Below, piece after piece: positions 24,687 to 36,415 of a stretch of 64,000 nucleotides of DNA. Origin of the DNA: Eudorina sp. 2006-703-Eu-15 (Eukaryota > Chlorophyta > Chlorophyceae > Chlamydomonadales > Volvocaceae); contig BDSI01000065.1 in assembly GCA_003117195.1 (NCBI GenBank), positions 354,723-418,722 on the forward strand, written 5' to 3'. Below the pieces are notes generated by a model. It ran no database searches. It was not told the DNA's origin and was given only the letters and a program-made list of their open reading frames with translations. Positions within the stretch are counted from its first letter, which is position 1. Each line of letters opens with the position of its first letter. The translations under genes were made by a program, and so were the position numbers.

Positions 24687-27600
24687 ATGGCGTCTCTGCT
24701 TCCCTGCGCTGGCGCCTCCCCCGTCTACCTCTATGACCTCAACGTGTACAAGCCGCCCGAGTCCTTCAAGGCAAGACTCGCGTCTCGGGCTCTGAGAGGA
24801 ACCAACATCGGAGCAGGGCATCGCTCTAGTTACGAACGGACAGTAACGTGTCAGCTGTTTTGCGATACATCAACATACCTTTCTGTTGGGTTGCTGGACC
24901 GCGAAACAGCAATGAGACATTACGTTGCGCGATGACGGGACCGCTTGTGAGGCCGCTGCCCTTACTGCCCTCACCGCAGCGCCGCGCCGATGTCAGTCAG
25001 CCGTGTGTGACAGCAGCGTCGGACCCCCCGCAATTTCCCTAGAAGACAAAATGCTGAACATGGCTCCCGGGGACAAGGGCACGTTCTCCCTGCGCCTAAA
25101 GCTCCGGTAGCGGCCTTCCCAGCGGCCTTCCCACCAGTTGCCTGCCCGCAACCGGCATGCAGCACCGGGCATCACGCAGGACGGGACCTCCCGTGGGGCC
25201 CCTCGGGGCTCGCAGCACCGGCGTGGGCGTGGGGGGGAGGGCGGAGGGGATTACACCTTTCTCCCGTCTCCTGATGCGCGATAAGGCTCCCCAGCCAGCC
25301 GCGTCCACCTGTAACAGGGGTATCGCTGGAGCATGCCATGGGATAGCTCTGCCGTGTTTTAGAACCGCGGCCGGATCGCCTCCTGGCGTCCTTCCTCTTC
25401 TGCTTCGCTCAACCTGCCCCTCGCGACCTACCGCGTCCGCCCTACCAAACCTCGTCCTCCTCCCCCTCCTCCTAACCCCGCAGTTGGACCAGCGGGCTGT
25501 GCTGCAGGCGTGGCACGATGCCAAGGTGAGGCGTTATGGTGGTGGGGCGGCGGGCAGGCCGACCAACCGACCCGTGGGTCAGCCGGATGCGCCTTGCCTG
25601 TGCATCGCCAGCGCGCTGGCAGTTATTTAGCATCCCCGTGTACAGCCCCTTTTTCCGCGTCGCGTCGCGCGCAATCGTCGCACGAGTTTCCCCGTCGCTC
25701 CTCGCGGGTATTGCCGTCACATGCTTATAAATTTACACCATCTGAAGACGCATCTCGATTGTCGTTTCCCATCGCGCCTGCCGCCGATGTCCTCCAAGTC
25801 CTCATCCCCTCAGCCACAGCCCGTCTTTCCGGGCCTGACCCAGGCCGCCCCGCTGCACGCCTTATACCCCACGCCCCGCTTTGCCGCCCACTTGCATTGA
25901 TGTCCCCGCAGCCTTGGCCCCTCCTGGCCAGCTGTCCATTCTGGGTCTGGCTTTCTCGCTTCATTCCCGCCTGTTCTGGGCGGGTTTGGTTTTCTCGCTT
26001 CTTTCCCGCCTGCCCCGCCGCTTGCCCCGCCGCCTGACCACCCCCCCCCCGCCTGCCCCGCCGCCTCACCTCGCCCCCCCCCCTGCGCAGCGGTTCTCGC
26101 CCGACCTGATCGACTTCCAGGCCCGCGTCTTTGCGCGCAGCGGCCTGTCCCCCACGGAGACGCACCTGCCGCCCACCCTCAACCCCGCCTTCGTGGGCGA
26201 CAAGGTGCAGAATGACCTGGACTCGGCGGCCAAGGAGTGCCGCATGGCGGTGTGCGGGGCGGTGGAGGGGCTGCTGGCCAAGGTGGGCGACCCGGGGGGG
26301 TGCGGCGGGGGCGGGGGGGTTGTAAAGGAACTGCGGCTGGGGCGGCTAACGCATCGCGGGTGGGGTGGGGGGGGGGGGCAGCAGCTTTTGAAGGCATCGC
26401 GGGTGCGGGGGGGTGGCAGCGGCCTTTGAAGGCATCGCGGGTACCGCAGTGGGCGCCGATGATGGGAGGGGTCCCCGTGGGGCGACCCCTCTGACGCCGA
26501 GGAGTGGTTGGAACTTGGAGGGAGGGCGTGTGTTTAGAAATGCAACCCCCGCCCGCCCGCCCGCCCGGAGTGCGTGTGTGTACGTATATTAGGTGCGATG
26601 CCCGATGATGTGTGCCTGTTACATACCTGACAGGGCCGGACGCGGGCGAAGCGCAGTTTACCTGTGCCTGTGGGTCATGTCCCGCTTCCAACCAGCACTT
26701 GGCGCATCGTCCCCGCGCGCCCACTGCGGTAGCCCCCGTCGCACCTGGCCCCTCTCTCCCTGGTGTGCCCGGGTTGTTGGTTTGTGGATTTGGGTTCTTC
26801 TGTTCTTTGTGGCCCATTCCCTCCCCTCCCTGCCGCTCCCAGCTTGTCTCCCACCACCGCGAGCCTCTCCTACCCTCTCCGATCTTCCCCAATCACCTCC
26901 CACCCTCGCCTAACCGCTCCGAGCCCCCGGCCCCGCCCCTCGCCCGCCCCCAGCCCCCCACCTGATCGCTGACCCCCTGTCCCTCGCGACCCCTCCTCCC
27001 TCTCCCCTTCCCCCTCCTCCCCTCCCCCCCTCCCGCAGACGGGGCTCAGCCCGACCGACATCGACATCCTGGTCACAACCTGCTCCATCTACTGCCCGAC
27101 GCCCTCCATGGCCTCCATGGTGGTCAACGCCTTCGGGATGCGTACGGACATCCAGTCGTACCATCTGGGCGGCATGGGCTGCGCCAACGGGGTGGTGGGG
27201 GTCAACATGGTGGCGGATCTGCTCAAGGTTAGGAGAGCTGCGCCAGGGAGGGGAGGGGAGGCGTGGCGAGGCGAGGGTAGGAGTTCATTCATTCATACAT
27301 TTATTCATTCATTCAATTATGAATCAGGAATTCATTCATTCAATTATGGATCAAGAGGGGTTGATTATGAGCTTGGCGCGGGGAGAGGCATGAGGCCCGA
27401 GGACGGCTGGGGATGGGATGGGGGCATGGGGAGGTACATCGCCTGCAAATCTTGCGGCGACGCGCGATGAGCTGCGGGGCGTCTCACATATTCACAAACA
27501 GCTTAAAGCGGCCCGGCACGGTACCGTACTTTACTTTACGCGGCCTTTTACATTTTTAACTCGCCGAGCCGAACCCACCGTACCGTACTGTACGACCGCA

Positions 27601-30571
27601 CGTGCTCCTCCAGGCGCACCCCAACAGCACCGCCCTGTTCGTGACCACCGAGACCTGCGCCCCCGCCTTCTACTCGGGCACGGAGCGCCACCGCATGGTG
27701 ACCAACTTGCTGTTCCGCATGGGGGCGGCGGCCGTGCTGCTCACCAACAAGCCCTCCCTGGCGCGACCCATGGGTCGGGGCCGGCGCGGCGCCAAGTACC
27801 AGCTGCTGCGCCGCGTGCGGGTGCACCTGGGCCAGTCGGACGACGCGCTCGGGTACGTCGGGTGCGAATGGCATGACCCTGTACGGCCTCGTGAGTGTTA
27901 TTACACACACACACACACACACATACGCACACACCATGGTTGGGGTCGGGCGGGTCTCTTCTGTAAACACACCATGCGTTCGTTCCCCGCCTCGTCCCGG
28001 GTACCGGGTACCGCGTGTCGCAGCCCTAGTCGAACAAACCCGGAACACCCGGTCGGGGTACGGGTCCCGGGTCCACCTTGTAACGGTTACGAGAATACCC
28101 GCCCGTCATGACGGCTCACGGCTCAGTTTTCACATGCACCCGGTCACGTGTTCGTGCGCCTGGGTTTTGTTTCCTCCCGCGTGCCGCCCCGCGCAGCGCC
28201 ATCCACTTCTCCCCCGACGAGGAGGGCATCAACGGCATCTACCTGGGCAAGAACGTGGTCAAGGAGGCGAGCAGGGCCATGGCGCTGGCCATGACGCAGG
28301 TACGGCCCAATAGCCGCCCAAGGAAAGGTGTTCGGCCTACGGCGACGAGGCTAGCACTATACGGAGATGGACGCGGGCAACGAGGGCCTGTCGTTTGCCA
28401 GCTGCCGGCAGTTCTTGCGTGACTGCGACGAAAAGCAGATCGTCTTTTGTTCGAAGAACCGTCGAGGAGCTCCTGACCAAGATCACACACTTGCAAACCT
28501 TTCGTGTTGTGTGCCGCGCACACCGTGTACGGCATCCTTCCGGCCGCAGATTGCGCCGTACGTGCTGACGTGGCGGCAGCTGGCCGAGGCGGTTGGGGAC
28601 ACGCTGCAGCGGCGCCGGGAGGCCTCCGCCGCCCGCCGCCAGCGCCGCCACCGCGACGGCGTCGCCTCCGCCTCCGCCGCCAAGGGGCCCGACGACAGCG
28701 GCCGCAGCGGCACCGCCGGCAGCACCACCACCAGCAGCAGCGACGGCAGTCGCCGCGACCAGCACCCGACTGGTGACCGCAGCAGCGCCACCGGCGGCCC
28801 AGATCGGGGTGCGACCACGGACCGGGCCGCCGGCCTCCCGACCGCCCGACCCGGTCCGGCCGCAGCGGAGGCGGGCGGCAAGGTCTCGGAGCCCGTGCCG
28901 TCGTCGTCCACCCGGCCGCCGTACAGACCCGACTTCCGCGCGTCCACGATCAGCCACTTCCTGCTGCACGCGGGTGGGTTTAGGAGTTGGGGAGTTTAGG
29001 AATAGCGGACCAGGATGGGGCGATGTGGGTCGGAACAGGTCGGCGCGGGTTAGGCAGCAAAAACCGCGTGGGTCCGGGACTGGTCGGGAGTTCGTTCTTG
29101 GTCTGCCATGATTGTCACAAGTCGGTGCCTGAAGACCACGTGGGGTACGCAAAGTACGACAGCGCCGCCTCAGTTCTCACCCGGGTTGCCGTACCATCGC
29201 ACGGCGGTGAACCTACATGAGGGCGAAGGTATGGAGACGTTACGGAATGGTGGTGACGGGTGAATACACGGTAGTAGTCGCTGACATCATCGCCCGCCGA
29301 TGCTCGTCCCTGTGCCGATCTGTTTTGCCGTACGGTACGGCAGGTGGCGCCAAGGTGCTGGACGGCCTGGGTGAGGCGCTCCAGCTGGACGACCACTGCC
29401 TGGCTCCCTCCCGGGCTGTACTGCACGACTTCGGCAACGTCAGCAGCAGGTACGGCGTTGTACGGCACGTCTAGAGCGCGTCCGTTCTCCGCGCGGTGTG
29501 GTGCTGCTGCTGCGCCCCTTCCCCCTGTCCCCTCCCCCGGGTTCGGTTCTGGGTTTGGTTTTCTTAGTCTTTCAACCCCCAACCCCACCTGCTCCCCCCG
29601 ACCTAACCCACCTGTTCCCCGCCTCCCCCGCAGCACCACCTGGTACACCCTGGGCTTCGTGGAGACCACCCGGGGGGTGAAGCGGGGCCAGCGCGTGCTG
29701 CAAGTCGGGGTGGGCTCTGGAATCAAGTGCGGCGTCAACGTGTGGCAGGTGAGGGTGTAGGGGGGGGGCGTGAGGGTGTGTAATGTGGGTGAGGGACTGA
29801 GGGCAGGGCGGCGCCCGAGGGCCCTATCGCTCTGCTGCCAGCCAGCGGGTCCAGTCAGCCGCACCGCGCGGGCGGGCGGGTTTGGCGGAGGAAGGCGAAG
29901 TGACGAACCGTTGTGGAAAGGCGGACAGGCTTGGTACGGAAGTCCCATGACGTAATGATTGGGCTCCACCGGTTGCAACCGTTTCACCGCCTTTCCCTAT
30001 TTCGCCGCCTGTCATCCCATCCTGTTCCATGGCTGGCTACTACTTTGCAACCCCCCGCTCACCGACCCGCTGCACGCCTGCCTGCACCACCGACCTCCGC
30101 GCCAGACCAAGGCACCCCCAGCCCTCATCACTTGATCCCGCACCATCACTGGTGCGGCATTCCCAACCCATGCCCCGCATACACTCCCACATGCCCCACA
30201 TACCGCCCACCACCGCCCACCACCCCTCGGCCCACTGCCGTCACTGGCACAACCGCCACAACTGGCACAACCGCCACAACCACCACAACTGCTACAACTG
30301 CCACAACCGCCACAACCGCCACCAGGCGCTTCGGGACGTCCACGAGGTGCATGGCGCCTGGGCGCACCGCCTGACGCCCGCGGAGCGGACCGCACTCACC
30401 CTGGCCCGGGAGGTGGACGTGGCACATGGCTGGTCACACGTGGCTCTGCGCGCCCTGTTCGCGGTGCTGATGGTGATGCTGGCGGCGGCCATGCACTGGC
30501 TCATGCTGCACCGCGGTGAGGTGGCGGCGGCGGTGCGTGGCGCCGGCGGCGGCGGCGGCGGCAGCATGTGA
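24687..30571 (+). CDS. KCS: 3-ketoacyl-CoA synthase (very-long-chain fatty acid elongation)
   Basis: Ten exons in phase: 24687-24770, 25484-25525, 26091-26282, 27039-27227, 27614-27852, 28197-28299, 28550-28973, 29344-29449, 29634-29748 and 30326-30571, giving 579 residues. It starts with VYLYDLNVYKPPESFK, the FAE1/KCS entry motif. The active-site Cys is at about 154 in HLGGMGC, His at about 423 in LLHAGG and Asn at about 456 in HDFGNVSSS. The 33-residue His-Asn spacing equals that of plant FAE1. It condenses malonyl-CoA with acyl-CoA in ER fatty-acid elongation. Oddities: about 100 low-complexity residues are inserted between Cys and His, the usual two N-terminal membrane helices are missing, a hydrophobic helix (LRALFAVLMVMLAAAMHWL) sits near the C-terminus, and intron 1 needs a GC donor (AAG|GCAAGA). 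Upstream exons with N-terminal helices are possible. Confidence 0.9.
26526..26582 (+). repeat. TG-flanked TTTAGAA/ACCCGCCC short repeat
   Basis: GTGTGTTTAGAAATGCAACC followed by four CCCGCCCG units and TGCGTGTGTGTAC, in intron 3 of KCS. Confidence 0.65.
27940..27975 (-). repeat. TG-flanked TTTAGAA/ACCCGCCC short repeat, inverted
   Basis: GGTCGGGCGGGTCTCTTCTG followed by TAAACACACC in intron 5 of KCS, just after a (CA)n tract. Reverse orientation of the dispersed repeat. Confidence 0.65.
30236..30323 (+). repeat. 9-bp tandem repeat abutting a splice acceptor
   Basis: About nine diverged units of CCACAACYG run right up to the acceptor of the last KCS exon (30326), so the usual polypyrimidine tract is replaced by a purine-containing satellite. 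Confidence 0.8.
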
Positions 30572-30643
30572 GGAGAGATGTGGACCAGCATACCAGGACT
30601 TTTTACGGACTGTGGTGTACGGCGGTGTACGACGGTGTCGGCC

Positions 30644-30697
30644 TGTGTGTTTACAGAAGAGACCCGCCCAACCCAAACCTCGGCCTGTGTGTGTGTG
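30644..30697 (+). repeat. TG-flanked TTTAGAA/ACCCGCCC short repeat
   Basis: TGTGTGTTTACAGAAGAGAC followed by CCGCCCAACCCAAACC and a second TG run, just downstream of the KCS stop codon. Confidence 0.65.
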
Positions 30698-32276
30698 GGG
30701 GGGGGGGGGTTTCCGTCGCTGTGTCCGCGGGACGGGTTGGGGGGTCCCGTCGTCGGAGCAGGGGCATGGATTGGGGAACCGATGCGTGGCACAGGAGTCA
30801 ATACGCGTCCCGAGTTACTTACCATACATACCTGAATGGTGCGCTCACCGTTACCGCGGGCGACCGCGTCGCCGCCGGACCCGGGCAGGAGCAGGGGAGA
30901 GCAGGGGAGGGGATAGGATGTTAAGGTGCGCGGCGCGGCGCAGCGGAGCAGTGGAGAGGAGCAGGAGGTCATCGTGGCTACAGAGCGACGCGCGGGGATA
31001 GCGGCGTCGCGTGGTGTGGTGATGTGGAGCAGTGCAGCAGAGGAGGAATCGGCTACGAGTCCAGTCAAGTTGGCTGTACGACAAGGTGACTGTACGACAA
31101 GGTGGCTGTACGATAAGGTGGATGTACCCGCAGTTTGGGGATGGACGGCGGGCGCATGAAACCCGGGCGGACGGGCGGGCGGGGCTGCAGAACCGTCTCG
31201 ACACAAGTTATTAGTTGTTTGTTTGTGGTTGTTGTTGGTTGGAGGGCGCCTCACCTCACATCATCTCACCTGACCTGATCCCACCCATCAATAGTGGTAA
31301 GACATAATCCCGGCAGGCGGGGAGCTTTCTCCACGACCCGCGGGAGCATGTTGGGGCAGGTTGCTAGTTGGGTTGTTACTTGGGCAGGTGGCCGGGGCAA
31401 TCGCGAACGCGAGTCTTCGTACACCGGGTACGGACCTGTACGGACTGCGCTGTACGATGAACTGGAAGGCAACCTGTGGCATGGACTCAGAGAGTAGGGC
31501 TCGATGGCAGGGAGATGTAGGTTTTGCGACTTTGTGGACTGAGGGTGACACGACGGCGCAGGTGGACGAGTGGAGGATAGGCCTCGACTCATCCACAGAC
31601 CACATCACCCTACGTACCTGCGCCTCCGCGCAACCTCATATTCCAAACCTCATATTCCATCAGCCGACATCCACCGCCAGATCACACCAAAACGTGTGGG
31701 AGGTGTGGGGCAGGGCGGCAGCGCGCGCTTGAATGGGCGCCCCGTGACTCCCGACGCGGCCACGCAGGGCGAGCGCCGGCCGCCGGGCCGGTTCAAAGTG
31801 GGTCGATTGGTCGTTGATTTCCTCGTTGATCGCATGATTTGCTTAGCAGGTAGCAACACTTTTCCATCTGTCTCTGGCGTCCACTTCCTGGGGGAATAAC
31901 TAGGCGATGCCTGAGCACCATCTGTCACCGGAGCGTGGTGAGGCACGGTCATGGCGGTTTTGTGGTCGTCGTGACTCGGGGAGGCGGCGGCGATAACGAG
32001 GGGAGACACGAGCGCATGGTGCAAGCGGTTGCTGGTGCTGCTGCTGCTGGTGATTCGGGCGGCTGCAGAGGACGATCCTCACGTTTTGGTGCGTATTTCT
32101 ATCCTTGCGATACCGTCTGTGGGTGGTTTCCTCTCTAGAAGAAGGTTTCGAAGGAGAGCAATAGTGGGCCTGAGCCGTTGCTCGAGGGTTTCATTGTTTC
32201 CTTGCCTTGGGTCACATGTATTGGTTGGCTTGGTCACGTGTGTAAGACACACGGGTGATGTGGGTAGCGCACACAA

Positions 32277-32310
32277 CCAGGCGGGTTCCTTTCCTAAACA
32301 CACACCACGA
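32277..32310 (-). repeat. TG-flanked TTTAGAA/ACCCGCCC short repeat, inverted
   Basis: CCAGGCGGGTTCCTTTCCTA followed by AACACACACC in intergenic DNA, reverse orientation. Confidence 0.6.
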
Positions 32311-32591
32311 GCGCGCGGAGCTGGATGATGGTGATGATGATGATGAGGAGGAGGATCAACATGTTGACCGACAGATGTTCAGCTGTTTACCGGTGTTGAC
32401 GGTCGGGCATCGAGGATGCCCTTTTGGACGTTCGCTGTAACGTCCGTGGACACGACGCCGGAGCCTGCTGGAGGATGCGGCATGCGGGACTTCGTCGGGT
32501 TAGCTGTCGAACCTGAGTTTGGCGGGGCACGTCAAAACCGTCGGCGGCGAGGCCCTGTGGGACACAGAGATCAGGACATAACGGCTCTCGG

Positions 32592-32685
32592 CAAGGAGCC
32601 GGGCCTGAACTGTTCGTTACCGGCCCGTTGGGGTCCGCTGTAACATTCATTCATTCATTCAAGGAGCCGGGCCTGAACTGTTCGT
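32592..32685 (+). repeat. 26-bp direct repeat around an (ATTC)n tract
   Basis: An identical 26-bp sequence beginning CAAGGAGCCGGGCCTGAACT occurs at 32592-32617 and 32660-32685. Between them lie GGGGTCCGCTGTAACAT, a motif repeated elsewhere in the window, and four ATTC units. Could be a tandem duplication scar or element boundary. Confidence 0.8.
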
Positions 32686-33031
32686 AAAAATATGGGAGAG
32701 ACCAGAGCTCGGCGGTGAAGTTGAGACTGACCTGAAAGAAGTTGAGACTGACCTGAAAGAAGTTGAGACTGACCTGAAAGAAGTTGAGACTGACCTGAAA
32801 GAAGTGGAGATGGGAGTCACAACTCCGGCAAGCCGGCCAGGCCACTGGACACCAGCGAGAAGGGTGAGGGTGAGGTGCAGCCTGGTGCAGCATTGTGCGA
32901 GGCGTTGGCAGGGAGGAGACGGCGACCGAGTTGGCCAGCCGGTCGTCGGACGTGGTCGTCGGGCAGCAAACAGGAGCAAACGCCCGGCCCGTTGGCACAA
33001 CCGGTGGTCGGGATACGGGTTCACCTTGTAG
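32628..33031 (+). pseudogene. Coding-like fragment with a seven-residue repeat
   Basis: An open plus-strand frame reads through GVRCNIHSFIQGAGPELF and VKIWERPELGG. It then has four exact copies of a 21-bp unit encoding EVETDLK and a TAG stop at 33029-33031. The heptad is charged and could form a coiled coil. There is no start codon in this stretch and no recognisable family, so it is probably a fragment of a mobile or duplicated gene, but an exon of an unseen gene is not excluded. Confidence 0.4.
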
Positions 33032-33519
33032 CGGTTACAGAAAGGAGCAAACGCGGAGGTGGACTAGCAGGACAGTCTAACATTATAGCCACAAGTTGCA
33101 AATAAAATGAGAAGTCTATTAAGATGTTAGTAGTCTCCAGCGTCGACACATACGCGACTCTTAACCAAAAACGGGCAACCAACCGAAATTTTAAAAATTG
33201 CTGAAGGAAGAAATGATCCATACGCCACTTCTGTCCGTTCATTTCCAGTTTGCCAACGATTGTCCTCGCACTTCTCTTTCCTGTACCACGTCGCCGTGTG
33301 TTGTATGAGTAAACACATAACAACTGCTGCTCTTTGCACGAGATACCGAAACCCCAACAGCGTTTCGTGATTGAGTTGATTTCAGGCGCTGAGCTCATAT
33401 CGAATGATTGCTAGCTAAGCAAGGAGCCTTCATGCTATGGGTCTTCGTCGTCCTCAGCGCGACTCTGGCGCGCTTGGCGTCCGGAACATACATAAACGAC
33501 ACAGCGCTCAGCTTAGCTT

Positions 33520-36366
33520 ATGCAAGCATTAATGATTGGGTGCATTTCGCACCGCCGGCCGATATTAGGTAAAACACGCGCGGCATCGATGGGCCCCGAA
33601 AGTATGCACCTGAACTGGATGCCCCTCGGCGTTCCGTGTAGGAACGAATGCAAAGCCGGGACGCCTCTCAGGGTCGCAGTGTTCACTCGTCACACCGGCA
33701 CGCTCTGGGATTGGATCGCAGTCGCTGCCCATTTGGGTGTCCCATGGACCCGAGTCAACCCAGGGCTGTGAGTCACCACGGCGGGACAGGGGGCACCCGA
33801 TTTGGGTCACTCTTTACTAAACTGTCATTTGATTCAACCATGACAGCCAGGGATTGCTGTGCGAGACAGCGGGCATGTGTCGATTAACTGAGATGGAAGG
33901 GAGCCTGCCGTTTGGGCGGGACAGAAACGGAAACGCGGAAGTCGCTTCCCGGCCCATTTCACATGCCGGGATGCGCATCGCCTATCCATCCGGCATTCAT
34001 TCGGCTCAACGCTAACACCTCGGCTTTTGCCGAGTCTCCTTTGGGGGTAGGGAATTGTTTGTTATTACTTCAGCTCGTTACCCTCAGCTCGTACATGGGA
34101 TTTGCACTGCAGGTTCCAGCCGTACGGCCTCAACGCCAGCGCCGCCGACCGCGTCTGGCGGGATGTGGGTCAGCTGATGTGCCACATGGGGGACGTGCTG
34201 CTCTTCAGTGACACCATCCCAGACGCGCGTCCAGTGCTCCAGGGTGGCTGCCCAACGCCCATCGTACTTCAGGTCGGTTCCGTGCGCGATGCTGGTGGAC
34301 CCCGTGCGGGAATGGTTTTGGGGCCGCAATGGGGGTCTCTTTGCCACGTCCTCATGAAGTCGTGGCATGGGGCCCGGCATCGTCGGCGAGGGCCCAGAGC
34401 TCGGCGAGGGCTGCACGGCATTCACAGCATTCACGGCAGCAGCGGGCGGGTAACACAAGGCATGAAAGATTGGGCTCGGGCGCCGTAGCTTGCGGTTCAG
34501 CCCTCATCGCCGATATCCTGCTGCCTTATTCTGATGTGGGTCGGCGCCGTATTTCCGTACAGATCACCAATCGATTCGACTACGGCATCCCGCAACCAGA
34601 CCTGCGCGACTACGTGGAGCTGATGGCACAGGCGGCCCAACGGCCCAACGTATGGTGGGTGCCCAACAACCCGTACGAGGAGGAGTACATGGCAAGGTAC
34701 GGCGTCGTACGGTGCCGTGCCGCATGGTCTCGCTCGTGCAGCGTGGCTGGAAAACGGCCCAAGGGCCGAGTTGGACCCGGGGGTCGCTCCCTAGAGTCTC
34801 ATGACCCACGGGTCCCTGTCCGGCGCCCGCAGACGGGGATTGAGGCTGCCGTACGACCGGAAGATGATGTTGCGGCCCGTGGGGACCTGCCTGCTGCCGG
34901 AGGCGGCGGCGCCCCAGGCGGCACCTGGTGGCGGCAGCGCCGCCGCCGCCGCAGCGGCTGATGACTCCCGACGGGTGGCCCTCATCCTTCCGCCGTACCA
35001 GCGGCACCTCGAGAACACCTTCCTGATGCCCTGGCTGCTGAAGAGCGGCCTGACGGACCACGTCAAGGTGTACCGGCATCACTACGGCGGACCGTCCGTA
35101 CTCGCACGACACCGCGGCGTGATCACGGTGCCGTATCAGGTGGGCCGAGTGGGGTGTCATGTGCCAGCTCTCTTGCAGTAGACGGGGGGTGGGTAGGAGG
35201 TGGAGAGGCAGAGACGGCGGTATGGCAGTGCGTGTGTGGAGGTGGCGGCGCGCGTGCACAGCTGTTACCTGCTTGAGATCAACTGGTGCAACACCGGCCA
35301 GCAATAATGGGTAACATCAGTAAAGCGTCGAGTCATTCCAGAGCGCTGATGTCCTTTTAATGCTTCTCATTGTCTCCAGAGCACCGATTACCTCTCAATC
35401 TTCATGATAAGCTGAACCGCAAGCTATCGTGCCTCATGCCACGCATGTACGGCACCGTACTGTACTGCAGACCTCGGTGATGAAGATGTACGAGGGGCTG
35501 GCGGCGGGAGCAGTGTTCATCCTCCCGGGCCCTACGCTGTTCGCCAGCATGGTCCGAAGCCTGGACGTGCATCAAATGAGCTTCTGCTGCAGGCAGGTGA
35601 TGATGACCCATGGGTCGTGCCTGGTGGGGCCGACATCGCAGCATGTGTGGCTCGGAAGGGGGACGGGCCGAGCCACACAGTCCAGAGGGGCCACGGTGTT
35701 CCCGCATCGTGCCGCGCGAGCTTCAATACCGCAAACCCGCAAACGGGCACACGGCTGAGTACCTAGTGGGTACCACCCACCGAATCAGCATATGCCACGC
35801 TCATGGACGAGATCACCTCACTCCTATTGCTTGTCACCTCTTGCCAGGTATACGCACGCACCCTTCTTCTGTCTCTTGTCTAAGCGCCCTTTTCCCGCCT
35901 GTGTGTTATTTTTATGGCGTCCTGTCCTTCCGGTTGCGGCTCAGTGCTTCCATCACACCACACACGCATGCGCGCGAATCCGGCCACACCGAAACATGCT
36001 GTCGTCTCCCATACCCGCCCACACACACAAACACACACAACGCCTGCGACCCTCCCTCTCCCCGGCGCTTCTAGGGAGTTGCTCCGAGACCATCCAGACG
36101 ACTGGCCGCAGTACATGGACTGGTACCACGGGGACTTCTTGTCAGCGCACATCCTGTACGACGATCTCAAGCAGCTGGCGCGGATCATTCGCGGTGAGGG
36201 TCATTGGGGGGCGGAAGGGTTATTCAATCGCATCAGTCCAGACGCTCTACACACCAGCCCTGAGGGTGAGCAGCGATGTAAGGCTGCGACATGGAGAGGG
36301 GGTGGGGACCTACCCGGGGCGAGCTGATGAAAGCGGTGCGGCGGACAGGCGAGGACGCGCGTCGGT

Positions 36367-36415
<49 letters not shown>

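Larger units (their letters stand above)
30572..33519. other. Long intergenic region with repeat relics
   Basis: Nearly 3 kb without a convincing gene. It holds a dispersed short repeat at 30644 and another at 32277, three diverged copies of a CTGTACGACAAGGTGG unit near 31070-31128, an (ATTC)n tract, a 26-bp direct repeat and a coding-like heptad repeat (separate entries). It looks like accumulated element debris. Confidence 0.5.
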
